A stretch of 61,500 bases of DNA. It comes from an uncultured Pelagibacteraceae bacterium (GTDB lineage: Bacteria > Pseudomonadota > Alphaproteobacteria > Pelagibacterales > Pelagibacteraceae). The stretch is from contig CAJXBA010000004.1 of assembly GCA_913050185.1 (NCBI GenBank), positions 1-61,500 on the forward strand, in the 5' to 3' direction. The translations under genes and the position numbers were made by a program. This document shows, piece by piece, positions 1-8,466 of this stretch (position 1 is its first letter; each line of letters starts with the position of its first letter). The notes below the pieces were generated by a model. The model made no database searches. It was given only the letters and a program-made list of their open reading frames with translations, and was not told the DNA's origin.

Positions 1-65
1 AAGAAATTTACAAACTCGAACACACACCACATCCTATAGAGTTTGATATGTATTATAGTTGTTAG
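1..65 (+). CDS. possible 3' end of a gene cut by the window edge
   Basis: From base 3 an open frame runs to a TAG at 63-65 and encodes a plausible 20-residue C-terminus containing EHTPHPIEF. It would end 2 bp before the stop codon of the convergent small gene at 68-256, the same tail-to-tail packing seen elsewhere here. Only about 20 codons are visible, so neither the family nor even coding status is secure. Confidence 0.3.
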   Translation, partial: EIYKLEHTPHPIEFDMYYSC

Positions 66-67
66 TT

Positions 68-256
68 TTATTTCTTGCTTTTTAAAATTTTTTCGTTAGC
101 AATTCTATTCTTATTTACACCTTTTTTAATAGTATAATCCAAAGTTCCGTGAGCACCAGCTTCTACAGCCTTACGTTGAGTTCTGAACAACTTCTTCTCT
201 TTGGCTTCCTCTACCAATTTACTTGAATGCTCGTATAAAAATTTTTTGTCTCGCAT
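68..256 (-). CDS. small basic hypothetical protein, 62 aa
   Basis: I do not recognise this protein. It is rich in Lys, Arg and Glu (starts MRDKKFLYEH, ends KILKSKK), has no signal peptide, membrane segment or cysteine, and looks soluble and mostly helical. It lies 71 bp downstream of sufA on the same strand and could be the last gene of the suf transcript, as no convincing terminator separates them. A link to Fe-S cluster assembly would be inference from position only. The ATG at 254-256 is the only obvious start. Confidence 0.6.
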   Translation of the reverse strand: MRDKKFLYEHSSKLVEEAKEKKLFRTQRKAVEAGAHGTLDYTIKKGVNKNRIANEKILKSKK

Positions 257-327
257 GATATCCCATTATAGATAAATTATGCATTTTATGCAATTCTGAT
301 ATGCAGTCCTGATATATGTCAAATTTT

Positions 328-663
328 CTAGATTTTAAAGGACTCTCCGCAGCCACAACGTTCTGTTTCGTTAGGGTTTTTAAATACAAATGTAGAAGAA
401 AGTTCTTCCTTTTTATAATCCATTTCGGTTCCTAAAAGATACATAATTGCATTCGGGTCAATTAGAACCTTTACGCCTTTATCTTCAATAATTTCATCAT
501 TTGGATTAGCTTTTATCGCATACTCCATAACATAAGACATCCCCGCACATCCTCCTGTTGCCACCCCAACTCTAACACCAATTATTGGTTCTTTAGCTTG
601 AGCTATAATTTCTTTAACTCTTTTCGCAGCTCTATCACTTAAGGTTATTACTTGTTTACTCAT
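328..663 (-). CDS. sufA: A-type Fe-S cluster carrier protein SufA/ErpA-like
   Basis: A 111-aa protein of the HesB/IscA family. The three conserved cluster-binding cysteines are present: Cys39 in GGCAGMSY and Cys103/Cys105 in the C-terminal RCGCGESF. A-type carriers receive Fe-S clusters from the SufBCD scaffold and pass them to apo-proteins in the cytoplasm. It overlaps sufT by 4 nt (ATGA) and is the last recognisable suf gene of the operon. Sequence alone does not separate SufA from ErpA or IscA; position in the suf operon favours SufA. Confidence 0.9.
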   Translation of the reverse strand: MSKQVITLSDRAAKRVKEIIAQAKEPIIGVRVGVATGGCAGMSYVMEYAIKANPNDEIIEDKGVKVLIDPNAIMYLLGTEMDYKKEELSSTFVFKNPNETERCGCGESFKI

Positions 664-962
664 ATGTTTAGTTCTAATTTCGCTGCCTCTGACATCTTGT
701 CTTTATCCCATGGTGGTTCCCAGACTAGATTTAGATTTACATCTGAAACACCTTCAATTTTAATTATATTATCCTTAACTTGTTTCGGCAAACTTTCTGC
801 AACAGGACAATTAGGTGAAGTTAAAGTCATATCTATATCAATTTTATTTTTATCATCTACCTTTATTTTATAAATCAAACCTAATTCATAAATATTCACT
901 GGAATTTCTGGATCGTAAATTTTTTTAATTTCCTCGATAACTTTTTTTTTGATATCAGTCAT
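660..962 (-). CDS. sufT: SufT-type MIP18/DUF59 Fe-S assembly protein
   Basis: A 100-aa DUF59 (MIP18 family) protein with the typical opening VIEEIKKIYDPEIPVNIYELGLIY and the family motif around LTSPNCPVAESLP. SufT-type proteins act as auxiliary factors in Fe-S cluster maturation, and stand-alone DUF59 genes in suf operons are common. It overlaps sufU by 1 nt (TAATG) and sufA by 4 nt (ATGA), so the three are probably translationally coupled. The single Cys within the NCP motif is retained. Confidence 0.87.
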   Translation of the reverse strand: MTDIKKKVIEEIKKIYDPEIPVNIYELGLIYKIKVDDKNKIDIDMTLTSPNCPVAESLPKQVKDNIIKIEGVSDVNLNLVWEPPWDKDKMSEAAKLELNI

Positions 963-1432
963 TATTCCGTAATCTCAGTATTTACCTCTTCTTTTTTCTC
1001 ATCCATAGCTGACGCCAAAGTATGCCATGCTAAAGTAGCACACTTTACCCTCATTGGATATTGGTTAACTCCAGATAAAGACATAATTTTTGTCTTTTGG
1101 TCTTCATTTAATTCAGTCGATTTAATATCTAAATTATTTTTAATCATATTTAAAAAAATACTTATTATATTTTTTGCAACGTCAAAAGAGTTTCCTTTAA
1201 CCAATTCTGTCATTATAGATGTAGAGGCCATAGAAATGGCACAACCTGAGCCTTCGAAAGTTAATTTTTCTACTTTTTTTTCATTATTTAGTTTTAAATA
1301 AATTTGAACTAGATCACCACAAAGAGGATTATGTCCTCTTGCGTGATGGCTGTACCCATTAAATTTTCCAAAATTTCTAGGACTTTTACCATGTTCTAAA
1401 ATTATATCCTGATACAATTGTTTTAAATCCAT
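962..1432 (-). CDS. sufU: SufU-like Fe-S assembly / sulfur-transfer protein
   Basis: A 156-aa IscU/SufU-fold protein. Conserved ligand cysteines are visible at Cys38 (NPLCGD, with Asp40), Cys64 (EGSGCAIS) and Cys131 (VKCATLAW). The insert of about 20 residues before the third Cys is typical of SufU rather than IscU. SufU accepts persulfide sulfur from the desulfurase SufS. It sits 5 bp after sufS and overlaps sufT by 1 nt. There is no sufE in this operon, so SufU is the likely SufS partner. Confidence 0.9.
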   Translation of the reverse strand: MDLKQLYQDIILEHGKSPRNFGKFNGYSHHARGHNPLCGDLVQIYLKLNNEKKVEKLTFEGSGCAISMASTSIMTELVKGNSFDVAKNIISIFLNMIKNNLDIKSTELNEDQKTKIMSLSGVNQYPMRVKCATLAWHTLASAMDEKKEEVNTEITE

Positions 1433-1437
1433 TATTT

Positions 1438-2652
1438 TTATTCAAAAACCTTTCTGCATTTTTCAATTGATTGACAAAGAATATCAATATCTTCTTTCGT
1501 ATTATAGATACCAATAGATGCTCTTGCTGTAGCGGCTAAGCCTAATTTTTCATGCAAAATTTGACAACAATGATGGCCCGCTCTGATAGCAACTCCTTCT
1601 TCATCAACAATTGTGGAAATATCGTGCGGATGAATTCCTTTTAATGTAAATGAAATTACTCCAGCTTTATTCTTTGGATTGCCTATGATATTTACAGAGT
1701 TAATTGTTTTTAGTTTCTCTAAAGCATAGTCTGTGATTTCTTTTTCATGCTTCATTATATTTTCAATTCCAATTGATTGTATAAATTTAATCGATTCATT
1801 AAATGCCACAACCTCAGCAGTCGGCATGGTTCCTGCTTCATATTTTTCTGGAACAGACGCATATGTAATTTTATCTTTTTTGACTTCACTAATCATTCCG
1901 CCGCCCCCTATATAGGGTGGTAATTTTTCAAGCCATTTTTTTTTTGCATACAATATACCAACGCCCGTTGGCCCATAAACTTTATGGCATGAAATTACGT
2001 AAAAATCACAGTCCAAATCTTTAACATTAATTTTAATATGAGGAGCGCTTTGACAACCGTCCACTAAAACTGGAATATTTCTTTTATGTGCAATCTCTAC
2101 AATATCTTTGATGGGTACAATTGTGCCAGTCACATTTGATACATGAGTAACAGAAATTATTTTTGTCTTTGATGTAATCAATTCTTTTAATTTATCAATT
2201 ATGATATCTCCATTTTCATCAATGGGTGCAAATTTTATAACTGCTCCTCTTGTTTCTCTAAGATAGTGCCATGGAACATAATTTGAATGATGTTCTAATT
2301 CTGTTATTAAAATCTCATCTCCTTTTTGAATATTTTGCTGACCAAAGGTAGTTGCAACTAAATTAATAGATTCAGTAGCATTTTTGGTAAACACAATCTC
2401 ATCTTTAGAACTAGCATTAATAAAGTTCTTTATGCTCATTCTTGTTTCTTCATATTTGTTTGTGGCATTTACAGCTAATGAATGAATGCTTCTACCAATA
2501 TTAGAAAATTCGTTTTTATAAAAATTATCGAGACTGTTCAAAACACTTTTTGGTTTCTGTGATGAATTAGAACTATCCAAATAAACTAGAGTCTTGCCAT
2601 TTACTTTATTGGAAAAAATTGGAAATTCCGATTTAATTGTTTTAATGTTCAT
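1438..2652 (-). CDS. sufS: cysteine desulfurase SufS
   Basis: A 404-aa class V aminotransferase-fold PLP enzyme that takes sulfur from L-cysteine as a persulfide for Fe-S assembly. Visible landmarks are His121/His122 (ELEHHSN), Asp198 (VDGCQSAPH), the PLP lysine Lys224 (SCHKVYGPTG) and the catalytic cysteine Cys362 in RAGHHCCQ. The RAGHHC context is that of group II (SufS/CsdA) desulfurases. Its start overlaps the end of sufD by 11 nt, indicating coupled translation. Confidence 0.95.
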   Translation of the reverse strand: MNIKTIKSEFPIFSNKVNGKTLVYLDSSNSSQKPKSVLNSLDNFYKNEFSNIGRSIHSLAVNATNKYEETRMSIKNFINASSKDEIVFTKNATESINLVATTFGQQNIQKGDEILITELEHHSNYVPWHYLRETRGAVIKFAPIDENGDIIIDKLKELITSKTKIISVTHVSNVTGTIVPIKDIVEIAHKRNIPVLVDGCQSAPHIKINVKDLDCDFYVISCHKVYGPTGVGILYAKKKWLEKLPPYIGGGGMISEVKKDKITYASVPEKYEAGTMPTAEVVAFNESIKFIQSIGIENIMKHEKEITDYALEKLKTINSVNIIGNPKNKAGVISFTLKGIHPHDISTIVDEEGVAIRAGHHCCQILHEKLGLAATARASIGIYNTKEDIDILCQSIEKCRKVFE

Positions 2653-3880
2653 TAATACGATCCTCTAATTTAGAATTAACAAATTTCTTGATTGAAGAAC
2701 TTTTAACAAATTCTACTACATCTTCCAAAAAACCCTTTACTAAAAGTTTGATAGCATCGTCGCGATTCAAACCTCTTGTCATTAAATAATATAGAGAGTC
2801 TTCGTCAACACTTCCAGAAGTTGAACCGTGGGAACACTTGACATCATCAGCATAAATTTCTAGTTCTGGTTTTGAATCAAATTCAGCGTTTTCACTCAGC
2901 AACAGCGCCTTGCTTTGCTGATACGCATCTGTTTTTTGTGCATTGTCTTTAACATAAATTTTCCCCTGATATACTCCTTTACTTTTTGAACAGAGAACTT
3001 TCTTTACATTTTGAAAACTTTTACAATTTGGTGCTAAATGATTTATGCGAGTTTTAATTTCTTGGTGTTCATTTTTATCTAAAAATAGCGCTGATAATAT
3101 ATTACACTTACAATTTTTCTCTATTAAATCGCATTCTATGTCCATTTTGTTAAATTTAAGTCCTGAAGAAAAAATTAAACCTAAATAATCGGAATTATAA
3201 TGTAGTTTATTTTGTAAAAATTTATAAAAATATCCTTCATTTTTATTGCTCTGAATGTATAAACTTTTAAGCTTGGAATTTTTTTCTAAAACTATGTGTT
3301 CATAGACGTTATTTATAAATTTTGACTCGTTGATAGTATATTCCACAAAATGAATCTCTGAATTTTCATTTATTTTAATTTTATTTTTAATATTTAGAAT
3401 TTTGTTTTTTACTTCTTTCGTAAAAAAATTATATATAATTAAAGCTTTCTTGAACTTATAATTTTTTTCGATCTCTAGTGAATATCCATTTTCTGCAAAA
3501 GCATGATTTAAACATATAAGAGAATTTGTACTAGTTGGGTAATTAAAATCATTATCATAAGAATTGATCTTGATTTTACTTTTTTCTTCATGGTTAAAGT
3601 TACTAGTATGTAAATTGCCATTTACTAGAAAAATATAGTTATGATCAAAATCTTTGAGTAAATTAATTTTATTTATATTGGGAACTGCTACTTTTACATC
3701 TAATTGGTCAAAATTTCTATAAATTATTTCTTTTAAATCTGTAAATTTCCAATTCTCCAATCTTTTATTAGGAAAACCTAATGAATTAAAAAGTTTTAAA
3801 TTTTTATTTCTAAATTCTTTTTCTTTCAAAGTAATTTTTTTGTTGTTAATTTTTTCAAAATTAATTTCAAAGTCATGCAT
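2642..3880 (-). CDS. sufD: Fe-S cluster scaffold subunit SufD
   Basis: A 412-aa SufB/SufD-family protein. The N-terminal half is poorly conserved and very Lys/Asn-rich, as expected in an AT-rich genome. The C-terminal core holds the family signature DDVKCSHGSTSGSVDEDSLYY, with the SufD-type histidine of CSHG, followed by MTRGLNRDDAIKLLVKGF. SufD pairs with SufB and SufC in the SufBC2D scaffold and is needed for iron acquisition. The gene lies 3 bp after sufC and overlaps sufS by 11 nt. Confidence 0.93.
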   Translation of the reverse strand: MHDFEINFEKINNKKITLKEKEFRNKNLKLFNSLGFPNKRLENWKFTDLKEIIYRNFDQLDVKVAVPNINKINLLKDFDHNYIFLVNGNLHTSNFNHEEKSKIKINSYDNDFNYPTSTNSLICLNHAFAENGYSLEIEKNYKFKKALIIYNFFTKEVKNKILNIKNKIKINENSEIHFVEYTINESKFINNVYEHIVLEKNSKLKSLYIQSNKNEGYFYKFLQNKLHYNSDYLGLIFSSGLKFNKMDIECDLIEKNCKCNILSALFLDKNEHQEIKTRINHLAPNCKSFQNVKKVLCSKSKGVYQGKIYVKDNAQKTDAYQQSKALLLSENAEFDSKPELEIYADDVKCSHGSTSGSVDEDSLYYLMTRGLNRDDAIKLLVKGFLEDVVEFVKSSSIKKFVNSKLEDRINEH

Positions 3881-3883
3881 TGT

Positions 3884-4618
3884 TTAGTTTAATTTTTTAT
3901 ATCCTGTCTTTTCTACTTCTTCAGCCAATTCACTGCATCCAGTTTTAACAATTTTTCCATCGGATAAAACATGAACAAAATCTGGTTTAATATAATCAAG
4001 TAGTCTCTGATAATGCGTTATAACTAGAAAAGACTTTTTCTTATTTCTTGATGAGTTTACACCTTTGGCAATAATTCTTAGTGCATCAATATCTAGTCCT
4101 GAATCAGTTTCGTCTAAAATAGAAAGATTAGGATCCAAAATTTTCATTTGTAAAATTTCGTTTTTTTTCTTTTCTCCACCGGAAAAACCCACGTTCAATT
4201 GTCTTGAAAGGATTTTTTCATCGATTCCAAGTTCAGACGTTTTTTCTTTTACCAATTTTAGAAAAGATAAAGAATCTATTTCTTTTTCACCTTTGGCTTT
4301 ACGAATTGAATTTAAAGATGTTTTTAAAAAATTATTTGTATTAACGCCAGGTATTTCCAAGGGATACTGAAAAGCTAAAAATATACCTCGCTGAGCTCTT
4401 TTTTCTGTCGGAATTTTTTTTAGACTTTTTCCATTAAAATTCAGTTCACCTGAAATTTCGTAACCATTTTTTCCTGATAAAACGTTGGCAAGCGTACTTT
4501 TTCCAGAACCATTTGGCCCCATAACTGCATGTAACTCTCCTGGTTTAATAGTTAGATTTAAACCTTTAATTATCTGCTTATTATTGATCGAAACTTGTAA
4601 ATTTTTAATCTCTAACAT
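3884..4618 (-). CDS. sufC: Fe-S assembly ATPase SufC
   Basis: A 244-aa ABC-type ATPase without membrane segments. Walker A is GPNGSGKST (residues 34-42), the signature is FSGGEKKKNEILQM, and Walker B is LSILDETDSGLDIDAL, all as in SufC. The extended KKKNE after the signature is typical of SufC. It powers conformational change in the SufBC2D scaffold. It overlaps sufB by 1 nt (TAATG) and precedes sufD by 3 bp. Confidence 0.97.
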   Translation of the reverse strand: MLEIKNLQVSINNKQIIKGLNLTIKPGELHAVMGPNGSGKSTLANVLSGKNGYEISGELNFNGKSLKKIPTEKRAQRGIFLAFQYPLEIPGVNTNNFLKTSLNSIRKAKGEKEIDSLSFLKLVKEKTSELGIDEKILSRQLNVGFSGGEKKKNEILQMKILDPNLSILDETDSGLDIDALRIIAKGVNSSRNKKKSFLVITHYQRLLDYIKPDFVHVLSDGKIVKTGCSELAEEVEKTGYKKLN

Positions 4619-6054
4619 TAACCCACACTTCCCTCTAAACTAATGTCTACTAATTTCTGTGCTTCGACAGCAAACTCCATAGGTAGTTGCTGTAATACCT
4701 CTTTACAAAAACCATTGATAATTAAACTTACAGCCTCTTCTTGGTCTAATCCCCTCTGGTTGCAATAATATAATTGATCTTCATTAATTTTAGATGTTGT
4801 AGCTTCATGCTCCACAATTGCAGACGAATTTTTATTCTTAATATAAGGTACTGTATGAGCTCCACACTTGTTGCCCATCAATAATGAATCACATTGTGTA
4901 TAGTTTCTGGCCCTTGATGCATTCTTACTAATATCAACTAAACCTCTATAAGTATTATCTGCATGGCCTGCTGATATACCTTTGGATATAATTTTGCTTT
5001 TTGTATTTTTTCCAAGGTGAATCATTTTGGTGCCTGTGTCAGCTTTTTGATGATTGTTAGTGATGGCTATGGAATAAAACTCACCCACAGAATTATCACC
5101 TTGTAAAATACAACTTGGGTATTTCCAAGTTATAGCTGAACCAGTTTCTACTTGTGTCCAGGAAATTTTTGAATTTTTTCCTCTACAGACTCCTCTTTTT
5201 GTGACAAAATTATATATACCACCTTTACCATCTTTATCTCCAGGATACCAATTTTGAACTGTAGAATATTTTATTTCAGCGTCATCGAAGGCAACTAATT
5301 CTACGTTTGCAGCATGAAGTTGATTTTCATCACGCATAGGAGCAGTACATCCCTCCAGGTAACTAACATAACTTCCTTTATCTGCAATTATTAAAGTTCT
5401 TTCAAACTGACCTGTTTGAGATGCATTTATTCTAAAATATGTTGATAGTTCCATGGGACATCTAACTCCTTCAGGTACATAAACAAATGAACCATCGGTA
5501 AAAACAGCTGAATTAAGAGTAGCAAAATAATGATCTGTAATTGGAATTACTGAACCCAAATATTTTTTCACTAAATCTGAATGTTTTTGAATTGCTTCTG
5601 ATATAGGACAAAAAATAATTCCCTTTTCAGTTAATTTTTTTTTAAAAGTTGTTGCTACAGATACTGAATCGAAGACAGCATCCACGGCTATTCCACTTAA
5701 TTTTTCTTGCTCCTTTAACGGAATACCTAATTTTGCATAGGTTTCTATCAATTTAGGATCTACTTCATCAATATTTTTTGGTTTGTTTTTTACACTTTTG
5801 GGAGCAGAATAATAATATAAATTCTGGTAGTTAATTTTTGGATATTTTGGTTTTTGCCAATTTGGCTCTTTAACGCTTTGGAGTCTAGCGTAAGCTTTAA
5901 GTCTCCAGTTTAACATCCATTCTGGTTCTTTCTTTATTTTTGAAATAAATCTTATAATATCTTTGTTAAGACCTCTTGGAGCCTTAACGCTTTCTATATC
6001 AGTTGTAAAACCGTATTTATATTCTTTAGTTTTTTCTAGTTCTTGATATTTCAT
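4618..6054 (-). CDS. sufB: Fe-S cluster scaffold subunit SufB
   Basis: A 478-aa SufB, the usual length. The C-terminal core includes the conserved cysteine in [12 protein letters not shown] and the [17 protein letters not shown] segment that supplies cluster and SufC contacts. The middle carries the well-conserved [18 protein letters not shown] region. SufB is the site where nascent Fe-S clusters are built on SufBC2D. The ATG overlaps the stop of the Rrf2 regulator by 1 nt (TAATG), so regulator and scaffold are made from one message. Confidence 0.97.
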   Translation of the reverse strand: MKYQELEKTKEYKYGFTTDIESVKAPRGLNKDIIRFISKIKKEPEWMLNWRLKAYARLQSVKEPNWQKPKYPKINYQNLYYYSAPKSVKNKPKNIDEVDPKLIETYAKLGIPLKEQEKLSGIAVDAVFDSVSVATTFKKKLTEKGIIFCPISEAIQKHSDLVKKYLGSVIPITDHYFATLNSAVFTDGSFVYVPEGVRCPMELSTYFRINASQTGQFERTLIIADKGSYVSYLEGCTAPMRDENQLHAANVELVAFDDAEIKYSTVQNWYPGDKDGKGGIYNFVTKRGVCRGKNSKISWTQVETGSAITWKYPSCILQGDNSVGEFYSIAITNNHQKADTGTKMIHLGKNTKSKIISKGISAGHADNTYRGLVDISKNASRARNYTQCDSLLMGNKCGAHTVPYIKNKNSSAIVEHEATTSKINEDQLYYCNQRGLDQEEAVSLIINGFCKEVLQQLPMEFAVEAQKLVDISLEGSVG

Positions 6055-6491
6055 TAATTTAATTGTTTTTGTTTACTTTTACTAGCTCTGAATAAAATAT
6101 CCTTCAGAGTATTTTTTTCAAAAAAATTATTTATATAAATTTCAAGATCATTCCACAAATCATGTGTCATACATTTAGATGTTTTGCCATGACATCCTTT
6201 TTGGGAATCTTTTATACAGCCAGCAGTTTTTACTCTTTCGTCGACAGCTTTAATTATATTTGATAAAGTAATTTCATCTGCTGACCTGGATAAAAAATAC
6301 CCACCTGTGGCCCCTCTAAAACTTGTAACCAATTTATTACTTTTGAGTTTTGAAAAAATTTGCTCTAGAAAAGATATTGGTATTCCTTGCCTTAATGAAA
6401 TTTCAGCAAGACTTATTGGTTCTCCTACATTATTTCTTGCCAAATCGGCCATTGCCATTACAGCGTATCTTCCTTTGTTGGTTAATTTCAT
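6054..6491 (-). CDS. iscR: IscR-like Rrf2-family [2Fe-2S] transcriptional regulator
   Basis: A 145-aa winged-helix regulator closely resembling Isc[19 protein letters not shown] at the N-terminus, the LEQIF helix and the RGATGGY wing. Cys92, Cys100, Cys107 and His110 (C-x7-C-x6-C-x2-H) match the C3H cluster ligands of IscR with slightly longer spacing. By analogy with IscR, the cluster-loaded form would repress the suf operon when clusters are plentiful. It is the first gene of the operon, and an IscR type 1-like palindrome lies 40 bp upstream, implying autoregulation. The symbol is by homology; the gene heads a suf, not an isc, operon. Confidence 0.9.
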   Translation of the reverse strand: MKLTNKGRYAVMAMADLARNNVGEPISLAEISLRQGIPISFLEQIFSKLKSNKLVTSFRGATGGYFLSRSADEITLSNIIKAVDERVKTAGCIKDSQKGCHGKTSKCMTHDLWNDLEIYINNFFEKNTLKDILFRASKSKQKQLN

Positions 6492-6530
6492 ATTATATAT
6501 GTGTTATTTCACTTGATTTATTTAATTATT

Positions 6531-6547
6531 CCTACTAAATTAGTCAA
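6531..6547 (-). promoter_or_regulatory. putative IscR type 1-like operator overlapping a -35 element
   Basis: On the plus strand this reads CCTACTAAATTAGTCAA. It fits 16 of 17 positions of the E. coli type 1 IscR core (YYGACTRWWWYAGTCRR) and is nearly palindromic. On the minus strand it reads TTGACT at 6547-6542, a good -35, followed 17 nt later by TAAATA as a weak -10. The start codon of the regulator is 40 bp downstream. The site lies between divergent genes, so it might also affect the hydrolase gene at 6632. Confidence 0.6.
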
Positions 6548-6588
6548 GATTAAAAAAAATCAAAATAACTATCTGTAATCATGATATA

Positions 6589-6613
6589 TAACTATTTTTT
6601 TTGAAAATAGTTA
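6589..6613. promoter_or_regulatory. 10-bp perfect dyad between divergent genes
   Basis: TAACTATTTT (6589-6598) and AAAATAGTTA (6604-6613) form a perfect inverted repeat with a 5-nt spacer. It ends 18 bp before the ATG of the hydrolase gene at 6632. It could be an operator or a weak RNA hairpin in the 5' leader. There is no GC-rich stem, so it is a poor intrinsic terminator. Confidence 0.4.
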
Positions 6614-6631
6614 TCGTTACTAATTAAAACC

Positions 6632-7288
6632 ATGAAAAATGAGAACGAAGAAATTTTTATTCCTGGTACGTGCGGAAGAATTCAAGCAAAGTATATTAAA
6701 AGTAGGCAGCAAGGAGCGCCTATAGCTTTAGTTCTTCAACCTCATCCTCAATATGGCGGTACAATGAATAATAGAATAGTTTACGAAACCTACAACTGTT
6801 TTTATAAAAACGATTTTTCAGTGATAAGAATAAATTTTAGAGGCGTGGAAAAAAGCGATGGTATATTCGATAATGGTCAAGGTGAACTTTCCGACGCTGC
6901 GGCTGCGTTAGATTGGATCGAAAAAGAAAATCCTGACTATAGTCAATGTTGGGTTTCCGGTTTTTCATTTGGTTCAATAATTTGTATGCAATTGATAATG
7001 AGAAGACCCGAGGTTAATAAATTCATTTCTATCTCACCGCAACCCAATATTTATGATTATTCTTTTTTGTCTCCATGCCCAATTTCTGGATTAGTAATAT
7101 ATGGAAAAAATGACGAACTTGTTCCTGAAGAACATATTTTAAACTTAAAAAAAAAACTAAGTATGCAAAAAAATATTGATGTCAAATTCAATTCTATAAG
7201 TAATGCTAATCATTTTTATAAAGGTAAAGAAAAAGCTCTAACTTCTTCCATAGAAACTTATTTAAAAGATAAAATTTCTGTGTTTTAG
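6632..7288 (+). CDS. alpha/beta hydrolase (COG2945-like)
   Basis: A 218-aa single-domain alpha/beta hydrolase. The opening PGTCGRIQAKY, the LQPHPQYGGTMNNRIV block and INFRGVEKSDGIFDNGQGE match the COG2945 family. The nucleophile is Ser112 in GFSFGS; likely partners are Asp161 (YGKNDELVP) and His194 (NANHFYKG). There is no signal peptide, so it is cytoplasmic. The substrate is unknown. It is transcribed away from the suf operon, and its 3' end overlaps the convergent anmK by 4 nt. Confidence 0.85.
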   Translation: MKNENEEIFIPGTCGRIQAKYIKSRQQGAPIALVLQPHPQYGGTMNNRIVYETYNCFYKNDFSVIRINFRGVEKSDGIFDNGQGELSDAAAALDWIEKENPDYSQCWVSGFSFGSIICMQLIMRRPEVNKFISISPQPNIYDYSFLSPCPISGLVIYGKNDELVPEEHILNLKKKLSMQKNIDVKFNSISNANHFYKGKEKALTSSIETYLKDKISVF

Positions 7289-8406
7289 CTCTTTAAAATT
7301 ATTCCACCAGTACAAGGCTTACTTACTCCAGTAGTTGTAGGAAAAGAAATTGGTAATTTAAGATAAGATCTAATAGCAAGATAAGCAAAAGCTTGGGACT
7401 CTACAAAATCTCCATTAATACCAAGATCATCAATTAATTTTAATTTATTAGAAAACTTTTCTTCAATTCTTTTTATCAAAAATTTATTTTTTCTTCCTCC
7501 TCCCGATATTATAACATTGTTAAGACCAAGAAGGCTAAATAACTCTACATCTTCTATAATTTTTGATGTATATTCTGTTAAAGTTGCTGCCCCATCTTCC
7601 AATGACAATCCTTTAACAAAAGATATATCAAAATCTTTTACATCAAGGGATCTATTAAAATATTTGCCTTTTGTCTTAACAGAAAGTTTTTCTAAAGCTT
7701 TTTTTAAAATTTTTTTATTTATTTCGCCTGACATTGCAATCTTTCCATCTTTATCATATTTCATTTTTGAATTCATTCTTATCCATTGGTCAATTAAACA
7801 ATTTCCTGGACCTGCGTCACAGGAATACATGTTATTTTGAGAATCTATGCCAGTAATATTAGTTATGCCTCCAATATTTAAAATAATTAAAGGTGGCTTT
7901 AATTTATATTTATTTTTTATTAACATATGGAAAATTGGTGCCAAAGGAGCTCCTGCGCCACCATTTTTCAAATCATTTTGTCGGAAATTAAATACAACTG
8001 TTTTTTTTGTAAGCTTTGATAAAAGTTTTCCATCTCCTAACTGCTTAGAAATTTTTTCCTTATTGGAAAGTAAGAAATGTGCATTATGATAAATAGTCTG
8101 ACCATGAAAACCTATTAGGTCAATATTTGCTTTTGATTCTTTTAATATTTCATTAACAGCTTTGGCATGAAATAAAGTGATTTCTCTTTCTATATTTTTT
8201 AACTCCTTTGAAGATTTTTTTAAATCTTTAGAGCTTTTAATTTTATCTCTAAGTTTTGTTAAATCTTTATAAATGCCTTGAGAGTATTCAAAATATTTAT
8301 CTATAATTACTTTATATTTCGTCTCGCCATCTGATTGAATAATTGATGCATCAACACCATCCATTGACGTGCCGCTCATAAGACCCAAACTGCAATAGGA
8401 TTTCAT
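7285..8406 (-). CDS. anmK: anhydro-N-acetylmuramic acid kinase
   Basis: A 373-aa protein with the N-terminal signature GLMSGTSMDGVDAS (residues 8-21), IGFHGQTIYHN and CDAGPGNCLID, all diagnostic of AnmK. It phosphorylates 1,6-anhydro-MurNAc during recycling of peptidoglycan fragments, giving MurNAc-6-phosphate. Length matches the family. It is divergent from tyrS, a pairing I recall as common in alphaproteobacteria, with about 60 bp between the starts. Confidence 0.95.
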   Translation of the reverse strand: MKSYCSLGLMSGTSMDGVDASIIQSDGETKYKVIIDKYFEYSQGIYKDLTKLRDKIKSSKDLKKSSKELKNIEREITLFHAKAVNEILKESKANIDLIGFHGQTIYHNAHFLLSNKEKISKQLGDGKLLSKLTKKTVVFNFRQNDLKNGGAGAPLAPIFHMLIKNKYKLKPPLIILNIGGITNITGIDSQNNMYSCDAGPGNCLIDQWIRMNSKMKYDKDGKIAMSGEINKKILKKALEKLSVKTKGKYFNRSLDVKDFDISFVKGLSLEDGAATLTEYTSKIIEDVELFSLLGLNNVIISGGGRKNKFLIKRIEEKFSNKLKLIDDLGINGDFVESQAFAYLAIRSYLKLPISFPTTTGVSKPCTGGIILKS

Positions 8407-8466
8407 AAATTATATTTATTTTAAAAGGAATCTTGTATATTACAATTTTAATTAAGCTAAAAATTC

